DNA from: Caldilineales bacterium
GTDB taxonomy: Bacteria; Chloroflexota; Anaerolineae; JAAEKA01
NCBI GenBank assembly: GCA_025055015.1
Contig: JANWYQ010000057.1
Location: 1-36,524, forward strand
DNA length: 36,524 bases
Reading direction: 5' to 3'
Below the pieces are notes generated by a model, which saw only the letters and a list, made by a program, of their open reading frames with translations, searched no databases and was not told the DNA's origin. The translations under genes and the position numbers were made by a program. Shown in pieces: positions 1 through 9,774 of this stretch (position 1 is its first letter; each line of letters starts with the position of its first letter).

Positions 1-279
1 TGGGGCGTAGGGATGGCCGGCTGAAGTCTCGAGTCCGGGATGGGAGGAAGGATGATGATGGATGGCCGGCTGAAGCCTCCAGTCCGTGGAGGGGAGGAGA
101 CGGGAGGGGTGGGGTGTAGGGATGGCCGGCTGAAGCCTCCAGTCCGTGGAGGGGAGGAGACGGGAGGGGTGGGGCGTAGGGATGGCCGGCTGAAGTCTCG
201 AGTCCGGGATGGGAGGAAGGATGATGATGGATGGCCGGCTGAAGCGTCGAGTCTGGGAGGGGAGGAGGGAGGATGAGGG
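1..279. repeat. Tandem/higher-order repeat array of 49-60 bp units starting GATGGCCGGCTGAAG; may extend left of the window
   Basis: Units start at about 12, 61, 121, 181 and 230, with lengths 49, 60, 60, 49 and 50. Units at 61 and 121 differ at one base by eye. Bases 1-76 match 170-245. More degenerate copies (core GRAGCCTCCARTCC) continue to about 390. Confidence 0.93.
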
Positions 280-397
280 GTGGCCGGCTGCGGGTCCGGC
301 GGCTGGCTCGGCTGGAGCCTCCAATCCCAAGGCCGCGTGGGGTGTTTCTGGCAGAAGCCTCCATTCCTGGCGGCGCGTGGGGTTTTTGGGCGAGTGC

Positions 398-426
398 TTG
401 ACGGTTGAACTCGACGGTGGTACGAT
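398..426 (+). promoter_or_regulatory. Predicted sigma70-type promoter TTGACG-N17-TACGAT upstream of the VanZ-like gene
   Basis: ttgacg 398-403, 17-nt spacer, tacgat 421-426 with TGG before the -10. Confidence 0.55.
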
Positions 427-543
427 AGCAGCGAACATGTCGTCAACGATGGAACGGCGGCGACTCATCGGCCATACCGGCCGACGCCGACTGAGATGGT
501 CGCCCAATGAGGCGGCAGCGCGCCAGACAGACCGCCGCTCATC

Positions 544-1062
544 GTGAGGAGTGTTAACTCGTCCTTGTCTAAACGGATCATCGCGGCCGCTTGGACGCCG
601 GCCATCGCCTGGATGGCCGTCATCTTCTGGCTCTCTAGCTTCCCCAGGTTCGAGTTCGTGCCCGACCGCTGGCAGATCGAGCCCGTGTCGCTCACGGTGC
701 ACGCCCTGGAGTACGGACTGCTGGCTGCGCTGCTGTGGCGGGCCGCGCAGCGTACCCCCGCTCTGAGCTGCTGGTCCTGGCAGGCCAGCCTGCTGATCAC
801 CCTCCTCTACGCGGCCTCCGACGAAGTGCACCAGGCCTTCGTGCCGGGCCGGTACGCCGACGTGCGCGACTGGCTGGCCGACGCGGCCGGCGCGGCTGTT
901 GCCGTTTGGCTCCTGCAACGCCGTGCGCAGGTGAGCCCCGCCAGGGGAGCCGCTCGCAGTTTCCGGCAAACTAACACGTGTGGTACAATGCCGCCCGACC
1001 CAGAGACCCCAAGGACCGGTCGAAAAGCCCACCGGTCCCTGAGGAAGGGAGACGCAGCATGA
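544..1062 (+). CDS. VanZ-like family membrane protein (GTG start)
   Basis: Hydrophobic segments, HALEYGLLAALLWRA and YAASDEVHQAFVPGRYADVRDWLADAAGA are VanZ-family-like; the stop overlaps the ppk1 start (ATGA). Confidence 0.75.
   Translation: MRSVNSSLSKRIIAAAWTPAIAWMAVIFWLSSFPRFEFVPDRWQIEPVSLTVHALEYGLLAALLWRAAQRTPALSCWSWQASLLITLLYAASDEVHQAFVPGRYADVRDWLADAAGAAVAVWLLQRRAQVSPARGAARSFRQTNTCGTMPPDPETPRTGRKAHRSLRKGDAA
981..989 (+). promoter_or_regulatory. Extended -10 TGGTACAAT upstream of ppk1, inside the 3' end of the VanZ-like ORF
   Basis: tggtacaat at 981-989; same motif class as sites near 7588, 22535, 26589 and (minus) 32409. Confidence 0.45.
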
Positions 1063-3281
1063 AGAAACGATCGGGTTCCGCAGAAAAACGAGCACGAGAG
1101 GCGCCGCTTGCGCCGTTGGCCGCTCCGTCGCCTGTGCCGCAGGCCGTGGTGACCGGCAAGGGCCCAGCCATCCGGCCGCTGGACCTAGACGACCCCTACC
1201 TGTACATCAACCGCGAGCTGAGCTGGCTGGAGTTCAACCGCCGCGTCCTGGAGGAGGCAGTCCGTCCCGATCTGCATCCGCTGCTGGAGCGCGTCAAGTT
1301 TCTCGCCATCTTCTTCTCCAACCTGGACGAGTTCTTCATGATCCGCGTCTCCGGCCTGAAGCAGCAGATCTCGGCCGGCGTGCTCAAGCTTCCGCCCGAT
1401 GGCATGACCCCCTCTGAGCAGCTGACTGCGCTTCGAGAGCGCTTGTTGCCCATGCTGCGCCAGGCCATGGAGTGCTGGTGCAACGACCTCAAGCCCAAGC
1501 TGTGGGCTGCCGGCATTCGCATTCGCTCCTACGCCGACCTCTCCAGGGAGCACAAGGAGTGGCTGGCCGACTACTTCATGCGCGAGGTGTTCCCCGTCCT
1601 GACGCCCCTGATCGTAGATCCCGGCCATCCCTTCCCCCACATCTCTAACCTCAGTCTGAACCTAGCCGTGGCCCTGCGCGACCCCGACAACGGCTTGCGC
1701 TTCGGCCGTGTGAAAGTCCCTCTCATCCTGCCTCGGCTGATCCATCTCCCGCCGCTGAAGCCCACGGCCGGCAACGGCGGCGATCCGGCCGGCTTCGCAG
1801 GCGGCGGCCACAGCGCCATGGACTTCGTCTGGCTGGAGGACGTGGTGGCCGCCAACCTCTCGCACCTCTACCCCGGCGTGGAGATCGTGGAGGCCCACCC
1901 CTTCCGTATCACCCGCAACGCCGACATGGAGATCCAGGAGGACGAGGCCGATGACCTGCTGCAGAGCATCGAGCGCAGCCTGCGGCGTCGCCACTTCGGG
2001 CCCGTGGTGCGGTTGGAGATCGCCTCGGCCATGCCGGCCTACATGCGCAACCTGCTGATCGAGAACCTGGAGATCACCCCCGACGACGTCTACGAGGCCG
2101 AGGAAGTGCTGGGCATGAGCAGCCTCATGCGGCTGTGGGAGATTGATCGCCGCGATCTCAAGGACAAGCCCTTTGCGCCGGCCGAGCCTGCGGCCTTGAG
2201 CCACCGCGAGGACATCTTCTCCGCCATCCGTGAAGGGGATATCCTGCTGCATCACCCCTACGACTCCTTTGCGCCGGTGATCGAGTTCATCAAGCAGGCC
2301 GCCGAGGACCCCAACGTGCTGGCCATCAAGCAGACCCTCTACCGGGTGGGCAGCAGGTCGCCCATCGTGGAGGCCCTGATGCGGGCGCGCGAGAACCAGA
2401 AACAGGTCGCGGTGCTGGTGGAGCTCAAGGCCCGCTTCGACGAGGAGAACAACATCGGCTGGGCCAGGGCGCTGGAGCGGGAGGGGGTGCACGTGGTCTA
2501 CGGCTTGCTCGGGCTGAAGACCCATGCCAAGGTGGCGTTGGTGGTGCGTCGCGAGCACGACGGCCTGCGCCGCTACGTCCACCTCAGCACCGGCAACTAC
2601 AACGCCACCACCGCGCGCATCTACACCGACCTGGGCCTCTTCACCTGCGACCCCGACATCGCAGCCGACGCCACCGACCTCTTTAACTTCCTCACCGGCT
2701 ACTCCAAGCAGAACCGCTACCGCCGGCTGGCCGTGGCGCCCGTCAGCCTGCACTCGGAGATGATGCGCATGATCCGCCGCGAGATCGAACACCAGCGGGC
2801 GGGCCGTCCGGCGCGGCTGATCTTCAAGATCAACGCCCTCACCGACCCAAAGATGATCCGCCTGCTGTACGAGGCGTCGCAGGCCGGCGTCCAGGTTGAT
2901 CTGTTGGTGCGAGGCATCTGCTGCCTGCGGCCGGAGGTGCCGGGGATCAGCGACAACATCCGTGTCACCAGCATCGTCGGTCGCTTTCTGGAGCACACTC
3001 GCATCTTCTACTTCGCCAACGGCGGCGAGGAGGAGATCTACCTGAGCAGCGCCGACTTGATGGAGCGCAACCTCTACCGCCGGGTGGAGACCATGTTCCC
3101 CATCTTGGACCCCCGCCTGCGCGCCCACATCCGGGACGACATCCTGGCCGTGTACCTGGCCGACAACGTCAAGGCGCGGCGGCTGCGCGCCGACGGCACC
3201 TACGAGTGGCTGACGCCCGGCGACGGGCCCGCGGTCAACAGCCAGCAGTACCTGTTGGAGCGACACACCGGTCGTCTCTGA
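1059..3281 (+). CDS. ppk1: Polyphosphate kinase 1
   Basis: YINRELSWLEFNRRVLEEA, FFSNLDEFFMIRVSGLKQQ, HHPYDSFAPVIEFIKQAAEDPNVLAIKQTLYRVG, LVELKARFDEENNIGWARALE and HLSTGNYNATTARIYTDLG are PPK1 signatures; SD (aaggga) upstream of ATG 1059. Confidence 0.97.
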   Translation: MKKRSGSAEKRAREAPLAPLAAPSPVPQAVVTGKGPAIRPLDLDDPYLYINRELSWLEFNRRVLEEAVRPDLHPLLERVKFLAIFFSNLDEFFMIRVSGLKQQISAGVLKLPPDGMTPSEQLTALRERLLPMLRQAMECWCNDLKPKLWAAGIRIRSYADLSREHKEWLADYFMREVFPVLTPLIVDPGHPFPHISNLSLNLAVALRDPDNGLRFGRVKVPLILPRLIHLPPLKPTAGNGGDPAGFAGGGHSAMDFVWLEDVVAANLSHLYPGVEIVEAHPFRITRNADMEIQEDEADDLLQSIERSLRRRHFGPVVRLEIASAMPAYMRNLLIENLEITPDDVYEAEEVLGMSSLMRLWEIDRRDLKDKPFAPAEPAALSHREDIFSAIREGDILLHHPYDSFAPVIEFIKQAAEDPNVLAIKQTLYRVGSRSPIVEALMRARENQKQVAVLVELKARFDEENNIGWARALEREGVHVVYGLLGLKTHAKVALVVRREHDGLRRYVHLSTGNYNATTARIYTDLGLFTCDPDIAADATDLFNFLTGYSKQNRYRRLAVAPVSLHSEMMRMIRREIEHQRAGRPARLIFKINALTDPKMIRLLYEASQAGVQVDLLVRGICCLRPEVPGISDNIRVTSIVGRFLEHTRIFYFANGGEEEIYLSSADLMERNLYRRVETMFPILDPRLRAHIRDDILAVYLADNVKARRLRADGTYEWLTPGDGPAVNSQQYLLERHTGRL

Positions 3282-3291
3282 ACCCTGTAGC

Positions 3292-3310
3292 GCAGCTCCG
3301 CGGGAGCTGC
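3292..3310. other. Hairpin gcagctcc-gcg-ggagctgc downstream of ppk1
   Basis: Perfect 8-bp arms, 3-nt loop, no T-run. Confidence 0.5.
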
Positions 3311-3353
3311 ACTACCACCGCCATACCCGCTGCGGAGGCCTTCCCACTGGTTT

Positions 3354-4073
3354 ATGACCCTGGCGCTCTACCAAACCGACAGCTACTTGCGCGAGTTCAC
3401 GGCGGCCGTGGCCGCAGTGGATGAGCCGCAGCACGCAGTAGCCCTGGACCGCACCGCGTTCTACCCCGGCGGAGGGGGACAGCCCTGTGACACCGGCTGG
3501 CTGCTGGCCGACGGCCGGGCCCTGCCGGTGACCAACGTCCGCCGCGTGGGCGACCACATCTGGCACACCCTGCCTGCCGATGCCGCCTTGCCCGCCGTGG
3601 GCGCGGCGGTGGTGGGCCGGCTGGACTGGGAGCGCCGCTACGCGCTCATGCGCACCCACACCGCCCTCCACATCCTGTGCGGCGTGGTGTGGCGGGACTA
3701 CGGCGCCCTGGTCACAGGCGGAAACATGGAGCCCCTGCAGGGCCGCATGGATTTCGAGTTCGCCACCCTGCGCGGGGAGTTGGTGGGCGAGATCGAGGCT
3801 CGCTGCAACGCCGAGGTGGCCGCAGCTCGTGAGGTGCGGGTACGCATCCTGCCGCGCGCCGAGGCCTTTCAGATCCCCGACTTAATCCGCACCAAGATCA
3901 ACCTGCTCCCGGAGGGGATCACCGAGGTGCGCACCGTGGAGATCGTCGGGCTGGACCTGCAGGCCGACGGCGGCACCCACGTGGCCAACACGCGCGAGGT
4001 CGGCCGCATCCGCGTGGTGGACTACAAGTCCAAGGGCGCCATCAACAAGCGCATCTACATCGCCTTGGAGTGA
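3354..4073 (+). CDS. Alanyl-tRNA editing protein (AlaX family, freestanding AlaRS editing domain)
   Basis: AFYPGGGGQPCDTGWL, RTHTALHILCGVVW and DGGTHVANTREVGRIRV motifs of the AlaX/AlaRS second additional domain. Confidence 0.9.
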   Translation: MTLALYQTDSYLREFTAAVAAVDEPQHAVALDRTAFYPGGGGQPCDTGWLLADGRALPVTNVRRVGDHIWHTLPADAALPAVGAAVVGRLDWERRYALMRTHTALHILCGVVWRDYGALVTGGNMEPLQGRMDFEFATLRGELVGEIEARCNAEVAAAREVRVRILPRAEAFQIPDLIRTKINLLPEGITEVRTVEIVGLDLQADGGTHVANTREVGRIRVVDYKSKGAINKRIYIALE

Positions 4074-4076
4074 GGC

Positions 4077-4934
4077 ATGAGCGACGCCATCCACCCCGGT
4101 GCCGACTGGCAGGCGGTCCGGGAGTACAGCGACATCACCTACCACCAAGCCGAGGGCATTGCCCGCATCGCCTTCAACCGGCCGGAGGTGCGCAACGCCT
4201 TCCGGCCCCAGACCATTGACCAGATGATCGAGGCCTTTCGCCACGCCTGGATGGACACCGGCGTTGGCACCGTGCTGCTCACCGGCAACGGGCCGTCGCC
4301 CAAGGACGGCGTGTGGGCCTTCTGCGCTGGCGGCGACCAGCGGGTGCGCGGCAAGGGGGGATACGAGGGCGGCTACGAGCTGCCGCGTCTGCACGTGCTG
4401 GAGCTGCAGCGCATCATCCGCTTCATGCCCAAGGTGGTGATTGCCGTGGTGCCGGGCTGGGCCGTGGGGGGCGGCCATAGCCTGCACGTAGTGTGCGACC
4501 TGACCCTGGCCAGCCGCGAGCACGCCCGCTTCCAGCAGGCCGACGCGCGCGTGGCCAGCTTCGACGGCGGCTACGGCTCCGCCTACCTGGCCCAGATGAT
4601 CGGCCAGAAGCGGGCGCGCGAGCTCTTCTTCCTGGAAAAGGTCTACACCGCCGAGGAGGCCGAGCGCATGGGCATGGTCAACAAGGCCGTGCCCCACGCC
4701 GAGCTGGAACGGGAAGCCGTGGAGTGGGCGCGCATCATCAACAGCAAGAGCCCGACTTCCATCCGCATGCTCAAGTACGCCTTCAACCTGATTGACGACG
4801 GCCTGGTGGGCCAGCAGCTCTTCGCCGGCGAGGCCACCCGCCTGGCCTACCTGACCGACGAGGCCCAGGAGGGCCGCGACGCCTTCCTAGAGAAGCGGCC
4901 TCCGCGGTTTGACCGGTTCCCGCGCTGGCCGTGA
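4077..4934 (+). CDS. menB: 1,4-dihydroxy-2-naphthoyl-CoA synthase (crotonase superfamily)
   Basis: YSDITYHQAEGIARIAFNRPEVRNAFRPQT, FCAGGDQRVRGKGGYEG, VPGWAVGGGHSLHVVCDLTLAS and FDGGYGSAYLAQMIGQKRARELFFL are typical MenB. Confidence 0.95.
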   Translation: MSDAIHPGADWQAVREYSDITYHQAEGIARIAFNRPEVRNAFRPQTIDQMIEAFRHAWMDTGVGTVLLTGNGPSPKDGVWAFCAGGDQRVRGKGGYEGGYELPRLHVLELQRIIRFMPKVVIAVVPGWAVGGGHSLHVVCDLTLASREHARFQQADARVASFDGGYGSAYLAQMIGQKRARELFFLEKVYTAEEAERMGMVNKAVPHAELEREAVEWARIINSKSPTSIRMLKYAFNLIDDGLVGQQLFAGEATRLAYLTDEAQEGRDAFLEKRPPRFDRFPRWP

Positions 4935-4988
4935 ACTGCGGGAAGACGTTGAAGCAGTCATCTGCGCGGCAAAGGAAGGAGCACTGCC

Positions 4989-5909
4989 TTGAAAAAAGCA
5001 ATCCTCGTCGCCCTCGCTGTTCTGGCGACTATTCTACTGGTTGTCTTTCTCTGGCCCGTGCCGCGGCGGAGCTTCGAGCAGCTCTCGGACAAGGTTCCGG
5101 CTGCTGAGCGCCAGTCTCTGCTGGACTTTCGCAGCCAGCACCCGCCCCAGCGCCTGCCGGTGAACGGCCAGGAGTGGCAGTACGTGGCCTTCGGCCGGGG
5201 CGATAAGACCATCCTCTTCCTGCACGGCATGACGGGCGCGTACGACGTGTGGTGGCAGCAGATGACGCCGCTGTCCGAGCAGTATCGGGTGATCAGCATC
5301 ACCTATCCGGCGGTAGACACCCTAGAGGAGCTCAGCCAGGGGGTGCTGGCCGTGCTGGACGCCGAGAACGCGCCGCGCGTGTACGCCGTGGGCTCCTCCC
5401 TGGGCGGCTATCTGCTGCAGTACCTGATGGCCCACCACCCGGAACGGATCGAGCGGGCCGTGCTGGGCAACACCTTCCCGCCCAACGACATCCTGCGAGA
5501 GCGCAACCAGTCGCTGATCCGGGTGCTGCCCTTGCTGCCCAACTGGCTGGTGATGAACATCTTCCGCCAGAGCTTTGCCGAGAACATCTACCCCGCCGCC
5601 GGCAACTCGGAGCTGGTGCTGGCCTACATGCTGGAGCAGGCCTCCGGCCGCATGAGCAAGGCGCAGGTGGCCGGCCGGGCCAAGGCAGTCATCCAGCCCT
5701 TCCAGCCTCCTGACCCGGCGGCCCTGGGCATTCCCGTGATGATCATCGAGGCGGACAACGACCCCCTGGTGGAGCCAGCCCTGCGCGAGCTGCTGAAGCA
5801 GACCTATCCCACGGCCGAGGTGCACACACTGCACAACGCCGGCCACTTCCCCTACATCAACGAGGCCGAGACCTACACCGAGCTGCTGCGCTCGTTCTTC
5901 GGCCGCTAG
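4989..5909 (+). CDS. Alpha/beta hydrolase with N-terminal membrane anchor or signal (TTG start)
   Basis: N-terminal MKKAILVALAVLATILLVVFLWPV; LFLHGMTGAYDVWWQQM, nucleophile elbow GSSLGG, C-terminal NAGHFPY; SD ggaagga upstream. Confidence 0.88.
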   Translation: MKKAILVALAVLATILLVVFLWPVPRRSFEQLSDKVPAAERQSLLDFRSQHPPQRLPVNGQEWQYVAFGRGDKTILFLHGMTGAYDVWWQQMTPLSEQYRVISITYPAVDTLEELSQGVLAVLDAENAPRVYAVGSSLGGYLLQYLMAHHPERIERAVLGNTFPPNDILRERNQSLIRVLPLLPNWLVMNIFRQSFAENIYPAAGNSELVLAYMLEQASGRMSKAQVAGRAKAVIQPFQPPDPAALGIPVMIIEADNDPLVEPALRELLKQTYPTAEVHTLHNAGHFPYINEAETYTELLRSFFGR

Positions 5910-5912
5910 ACA

Positions 5913-7472
5913 TCACGGCCGCTCACGGCCCGGCTCGTCGGGGGCCATGCCGGGAGGAGGTTGGCCCATGGCCGCGTGGGGGCTGCGGATGTTGTCGGGG
6001 ACGATCACGTCCTTCGGATCCATGAAGGGGATGGGGTCGCAACAGCCGCCCCAGCCGTCCCCACGCGTGTAGGGCAGGATGCGGATGCCAAAGTGTAGGT
6101 GCGGACCGCTGCTGTTGCCGCTGTTGCCGCTGGGGCCCAGCACGTCCCCGCGGCGCACCTTGGCCTCCTCCTTCACCGCCACGCTCTTCATGTGCGCGTA
6201 CAGCGACTCTCCCCACTCGTGCTTCAGCTTGACGAAGTAGCCGAAGCCGCGGGCCTCGTAGCCCACCTGTACCACCTCGCCGTCGTCGGTGGCCAGCACG
6301 TCGGTGCCGATCGGGGTGCCGAAGTCCACGCCGTTGTGCCCGCGCAGGGGCACGCCGTCGTAGCTGAACTGCTTGTAGAACTCCGGGCGGTCGCCGAAGA
6401 GCTGCGTCACCCGATGGGTGCCGGCAAAGGGCTTGCCCAGGCGGATCTTGCCCCTGAGCTGCACCGGCACCATGAACCGCTCCCCCTTGGCGCCCACCTC
6501 CGCCATCCAGCCTTGCACCGTCTGTCCGGCCACCGCGCCGCGCACCTGCCACCACGTGAGCTGGTCGGCTGCCTGCGGCCCGGCCACGATGGTCATGCTC
6601 CCGTCCGGCGGCAGCTTGACCACGATGTCCGTCTCCTCCTTGCCCACGTAGCCGGGCGAGCGTCGCACGTTCACCGGCTTGGTGTAGGCGTTGAAGATGG
6701 CATCGCCCAGGCGAAAGGTCCGGGCCGGGGCTGGCGTCGGCGTCTGCGGGGGCGGCGGCGCCGTGGCCGACAAGAGCGGCTTGCCGCTGGGCGTCGTCTC
6801 GGCCGCCCAGCCCTCGACGGCCCTGGCGGCCACCGTGTAGCGCACCCGCCACCAGGTGAGGCTGTCGGCCCCCCGCGGGCCGTCCACCACCGTCAGCGAG
6901 GCGCCGTAGGGCGCCTCGTCCAGGATGTCGCCCTCGTCCTTGTTGATGTAGCCAGGGGTGGTGCGGACGTTGAGGAAGGCGGCCGCATAGATCGTCTGGC
7001 CGATGCGGAACTTGCCCGTGGGCGGCTGAGCGCCTGGCGGCGGCAGCACGTCCAGCATCAGGTCGGGCCGGATGGCGCGCAGCACGACGCCGCCGTCGGC
7101 CGCGGTCTCGGCCGCCCAGCCCTCGTACTCGCGGCCGTCGTCGTAGCGACAGCGCAGCCGCCACCAGCGGGCGCCGGTCGCCTGTTGGGGGCCATCCAGC
7201 ACCGCTACCTCCCAGCAGGGCGGGACCAGCGTCACCACGCCCGTGGAGGCGCCGTCGGACCGGCGGCCGGGGCTGCGCTGCAGCGGCACTTCGTCCAAGG
7301 TCATGATGGAGGCGCCAGGGACCACTGCGTCCCCTGCGCTCGCAGTGCTCGCAGTGCTTGCAGCGCTCGCTACCCTCGCAACGGAGGCGCCGACCACTTC
7401 TCCCAAGGCGGCGGGGTGGGGTTGAGCAGTGCTGTCCGCAGGCTCGGCGACCAGTTTGCGCTTTCGGGGCAT
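5913..7472 (-). CDS. SH3b-repeat protein with C-terminal M23 (LytM-type) metallopeptidase domain
   Basis: Three SH3b-like repeats (LNVRTTPGYINKDEGD, VNVRRSPGYVGKEETD), then RGHNGVDFGTPIGTDVLATDDGEVVQVG and GPHLHFGIR. Confidence 0.9.
   Translation of the reverse strand: MPRKRKLVAEPADSTAQPHPAALGEVVGASVARVASAASTASTASAGDAVVPGASIMTLDEVPLQRSPGRRSDGASTGVVTLVPPCWEVAVLDGPQQATGARWWRLRCRYDDGREYEGWAAETAADGGVVLRAIRPDLMLDVLPPPGAQPPTGKFRIGQTIYAAAFLNVRTTPGYINKDEGDILDEAPYGASLTVVDGPRGADSLTWWRVRYTVAARAVEGWAAETTPSGKPLLSATAPPPPQTPTPAPARTFRLGDAIFNAYTKPVNVRRSPGYVGKEETDIVVKLPPDGSMTIVAGPQAADQLTWWQVRGAVAGQTVQGWMAEVGAKGERFMVPVQLRGKIRLGKPFAGTHRVTQLFGDRPEFYKQFSYDGVPLRGHNGVDFGTPIGTDVLATDDGEVVQVGYEARGFGYFVKLKHEWGESLYAHMKSVAVKEEAKVRRGDVLGPSGNSGNSSGPHLHFGIRILPYTRGDGWGGCCDPIPFMDPKDVIVPDNIRSPHAAMGQPPPGMAPDEPGRERP
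7338..7382. repeat. Short in-frame 9-bp tandem repeat (about 5 units, gctcgcagt) in the N-terminus of the M23 gene
   Basis: gctcgcagt gctcgcagt gcttgcagc gctcgctac cctcgcaac; encodes the VASAASTASTASAG stretch. Confidence 0.75.
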
Positions 7473-7520
7473 CGGCGTGGGTCTCGACGCAGGCGATCTC
7501 GGCTCGGTTGACGGCGAGGT

Positions 7521-7549
7521 ATTCTACCACAGAGCCAACGGAGCGGCAA
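7521..7549 (-). promoter_or_regulatory. Predicted promoter TTGCCG-N17-TAGAAT for the M23 gene
   Basis: Minus strand: -35 at 7549-7544, -10 at 7526-7521, TGG before the -10. Confidence 0.5.
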
Positions 7550-7587
7550 CGCAGGGTCGGGCTGAGCGCTTCGCCGGCTCGGCGGTG

Positions 7588-7596
7588 TGGTATAAT
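7588..7596 (+). promoter_or_regulatory. Extended -10 TGGTATAAT upstream of nadE
   Basis: Exact TGGTATAAT about 54 nt before ATG 7650; no good -35. Confidence 0.55.
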
Positions 7597-7649
7597 GCGC
7601 CAGCGACCGGCCTGTCCTGCAGGTCGCTTCTACAGGAAAGGACTTGTTC

Positions 7650-9677
7650 ATGGGTGCACCGTTGTATTTCACTGCATCGGACCTGTTCGCTCCGGAGGCC
7701 CTCGGCTTCGTGCGGGTGGCGGTGGTCTCGCCGGAGCTGCGGGTGGCCGACGTGGACTTCAACGTCGGGGCCACGGTGGAGGCTCTGGAGGGGGCGGCAG
7801 CCCAGGGCTGTCGGCTGGCCGTGTTCCCGGAGCTGGGCCTGACCGGCTACTCCTGCGCCGACCTCTTCTACCAGTCGGCCCTGCTGGAGGCTGCGCGGGC
7901 GGCTCTGGACGACGTGGCCATGGCGTCTGCCCGCGTCGGCTGTGCAGCGGTGGTGGGCCTGCCCCTAGCTGTGGACGGTCGGCTGTACAACTGCGCTGCG
8001 CTGGTGGCCAAGGGCGAGGTGCTGGGCATCGTGCCCAAGACCTACCTGCCCAACACCAACGAGTTCTACGAGGAGAGGTGGTTCACCTCCGGCCGGCTGG
8101 CCTCGACGCCGACGGTGGACATCGGGATGTGGCACCAGACGGTGCCGTTTGGCGTGGACCTGCTCTTCCAGGCCGCCAACTTTCCCGGCCTGACCTTGGG
8201 CATCGAGATCTGCGAAGACTTGTGGGCGGTGCAGCCGCCCAGCGGCGCCATGGCCGTGGCCGGCGCCACCCTGTTGGCCAACCTGTCGGCCAGCAACGAG
8301 CTGTTGGCCAAGGTGGAATACCGCCGCGAGCTGGTGCGCCAGCAGTCGGCCCGCTGTCTGGCGGCCTATCTCTACGCCGGCGCCGGGGCCAACGAGTCCT
8401 CCACCGACACGGTGTGGGCCGGCCACTCGTTGATCGCCGAGAACGGCCTGCTGCTGGCCGAGACGGAGCGGTTCCGCTTCGACACCCAGATGGCCGTGGC
8501 CGATGTAGACGTGCAGCGCCTGCTGCACGAGCGGCTGCGCAACAGCTCCTTCTCCGCCGCCCAGGCCGGGCGGACCTTTCGCACTGTGCCGTTCCACCTG
8601 CCGGGCGACACGCCGACGCATCCGTGGGAAGAGCGCCGGGCTCTGCTAGATAGCCTGGCGCTGCGGCGGCCCCTCAGCCGCTACCCCTTCGTGCCGGCCG
8701 ACCCGACCCGCCGCGCTGCCTCCTGCCGGGAGATCTTCTCCATCCAGGCTACCGGCCTGGCGCGGCGCCTGCGGCACGTGGGCGCGCAGCGGGTGACCAT
8801 CGGCGTCTCCGGCGGCCTGGACTCCACGCTGGCGCTGCTGGTAGCGGCCAAGGCCTTCGACATCCTGGGCCTGCCTCGTGAAGGCATCGTGGCCATCACC
8901 ATGCCCGGCTTCGGCACTACGGAGCGCACCCGCAACAACGCGGTGGCCCTGGCCGAGGCCCTGGGCGTCACCCTGCGCACCATCCCCATCGTGGACGCCG
9001 TGCGCCAGCACTTCCGCGACATCGGCCACGACGAGGCCGTCCACGACGTGACCTACGAGAACGCCCAGGCGCGCGAGCGCACCCAGATCTTGATGGACGT
9101 GGCCAACCAGGTGGGCGGCCTCGTGGTGGGCACGGGCGACCTGTCGGAGCTGGCCCTGGGCTGGCTCACCTACAGCGGCGACCACATGTCCATGTACCAC
9201 GTCAACGCCGGCGTGCCCAAGACCCTGGTGCGCTATCTGATCGAGTGGGTGGCGGAGGCGGAGTTCAGCGGCCAAGCGTCGGCGGTGCTACGGGACATCA
9301 TCGCCACGCCCATTACGCCCGAGCTGCTGCCCCTGGACAAGCGAGGCCAGCTGCAACAGCGCACCGAGGACGCCATCGGGCCGTACGAGCTGCACGACTT
9401 CTTCCTGTACTACGTGGTGCGTTACCAGTTCCCTCCCCGCAAGGTGTTCGTGTTGGCCCGGCAGGCCTTTGCCGGCGCCTACGACGACGCCACGATCCTG
9501 CGCTGGCTGGAGGTGTTCTACCGTCGCTTCTTCAGCCAGCAGTTCAAGCGCTCTGCCATGCCCGACGGTCCGAAGGTGGGCTCGGTGGCCCTCAGCCCGC
9601 GCGGGGACTGGCGCATGCCCAGCGACGCCACGGCAGCGGTGTGGCTGGAGGAGATCAAGCGGATGCGGGAGGAGTGA
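7650..9677 (+). CDS. nadE: Glutamine-dependent NAD+ synthetase (nitrilase domain plus NAD synthase domain)
   Basis: [35 protein letters not shown] and GIEICEDLW (amidase domain); [20 protein letters not shown] and [34 protein letters not shown] (synthetase domain). Confidence 0.97.
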   Translation: MGAPLYFTASDLFAPEALGFVRVAVVSPELRVADVDFNVGATVEALEGAAAQGCRLAVFPELGLTGYSCADLFYQSALLEAARAALDDVAMASARVGCAAVVGLPLAVDGRLYNCAALVAKGEVLGIVPKTYLPNTNEFYEERWFTSGRLASTPTVDIGMWHQTVPFGVDLLFQAANFPGLTLGIEICEDLWAVQPPSGAMAVAGATLLANLSASNELLAKVEYRRELVRQQSARCLAAYLYAGAGANESSTDTVWAGHSLIAENGLLLAETERFRFDTQMAVADVDVQRLLHERLRNSSFSAAQAGRTFRTVPFHLPGDTPTHPWEERRALLDSLALRRPLSRYPFVPADPTRRAASCREIFSIQATGLARRLRHVGAQRVTIGVSGGLDSTLALLVAAKAFDILGLPREGIVAITMPGFGTTERTRNNAVALAEALGVTLRTIPIVDAVRQHFRDIGHDEAVHDVTYENAQARERTQILMDVANQVGGLVVGTGDLSELALGWLTYSGDHMSMYHVNAGVPKTLVRYLIEWVAEAEFSGQASAVLRDIIATPITPELLPLDKRGQLQQRTEDAIGPYELHDFFLYYVVRYQFPPRKVFVLARQAFAGAYDDATILRWLEVFYRRFFSQQFKRSAMPDGPKVGSVALSPRGDWRMPSDATAAVWLEEIKRMREE

Positions 9678-9687
9678 GCCCACGACG

Positions 9688-9770
9688 GCGAAGAAGACCA
9701 CGAAGAAGACCACGAAGACGCGAAGAAGACCACGAAGACGCGAAGGGAACCACGAAGACACGAAGGGAGG
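9688..9770. repeat. Degenerate tandem repeat of ACCACGAAGACRCGAAG type
   Basis: gaagaagaccacgaagaagaccacgaagacgcgaagaagaccacgaagacgcgaagggaaccacgaagacacgaaggga. Confidence 0.88.
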
Positions 9771-9774
9771 AAAA

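Noticed and set aside
40-547. Small ORFs over the left repeat array (GRLKPPVRGGEETGG repeats)
   Set aside because: Repeat-derived open frames with unit lengths (49, 50) that break frame; no protein evidence.
1662-3266. 534-aa ORF antisense to ppk1
   Set aside because: High-GC shadow ORF opposite a clear PPK1; the composition (H/Q/V/G-rich) is typical of an antisense reading.
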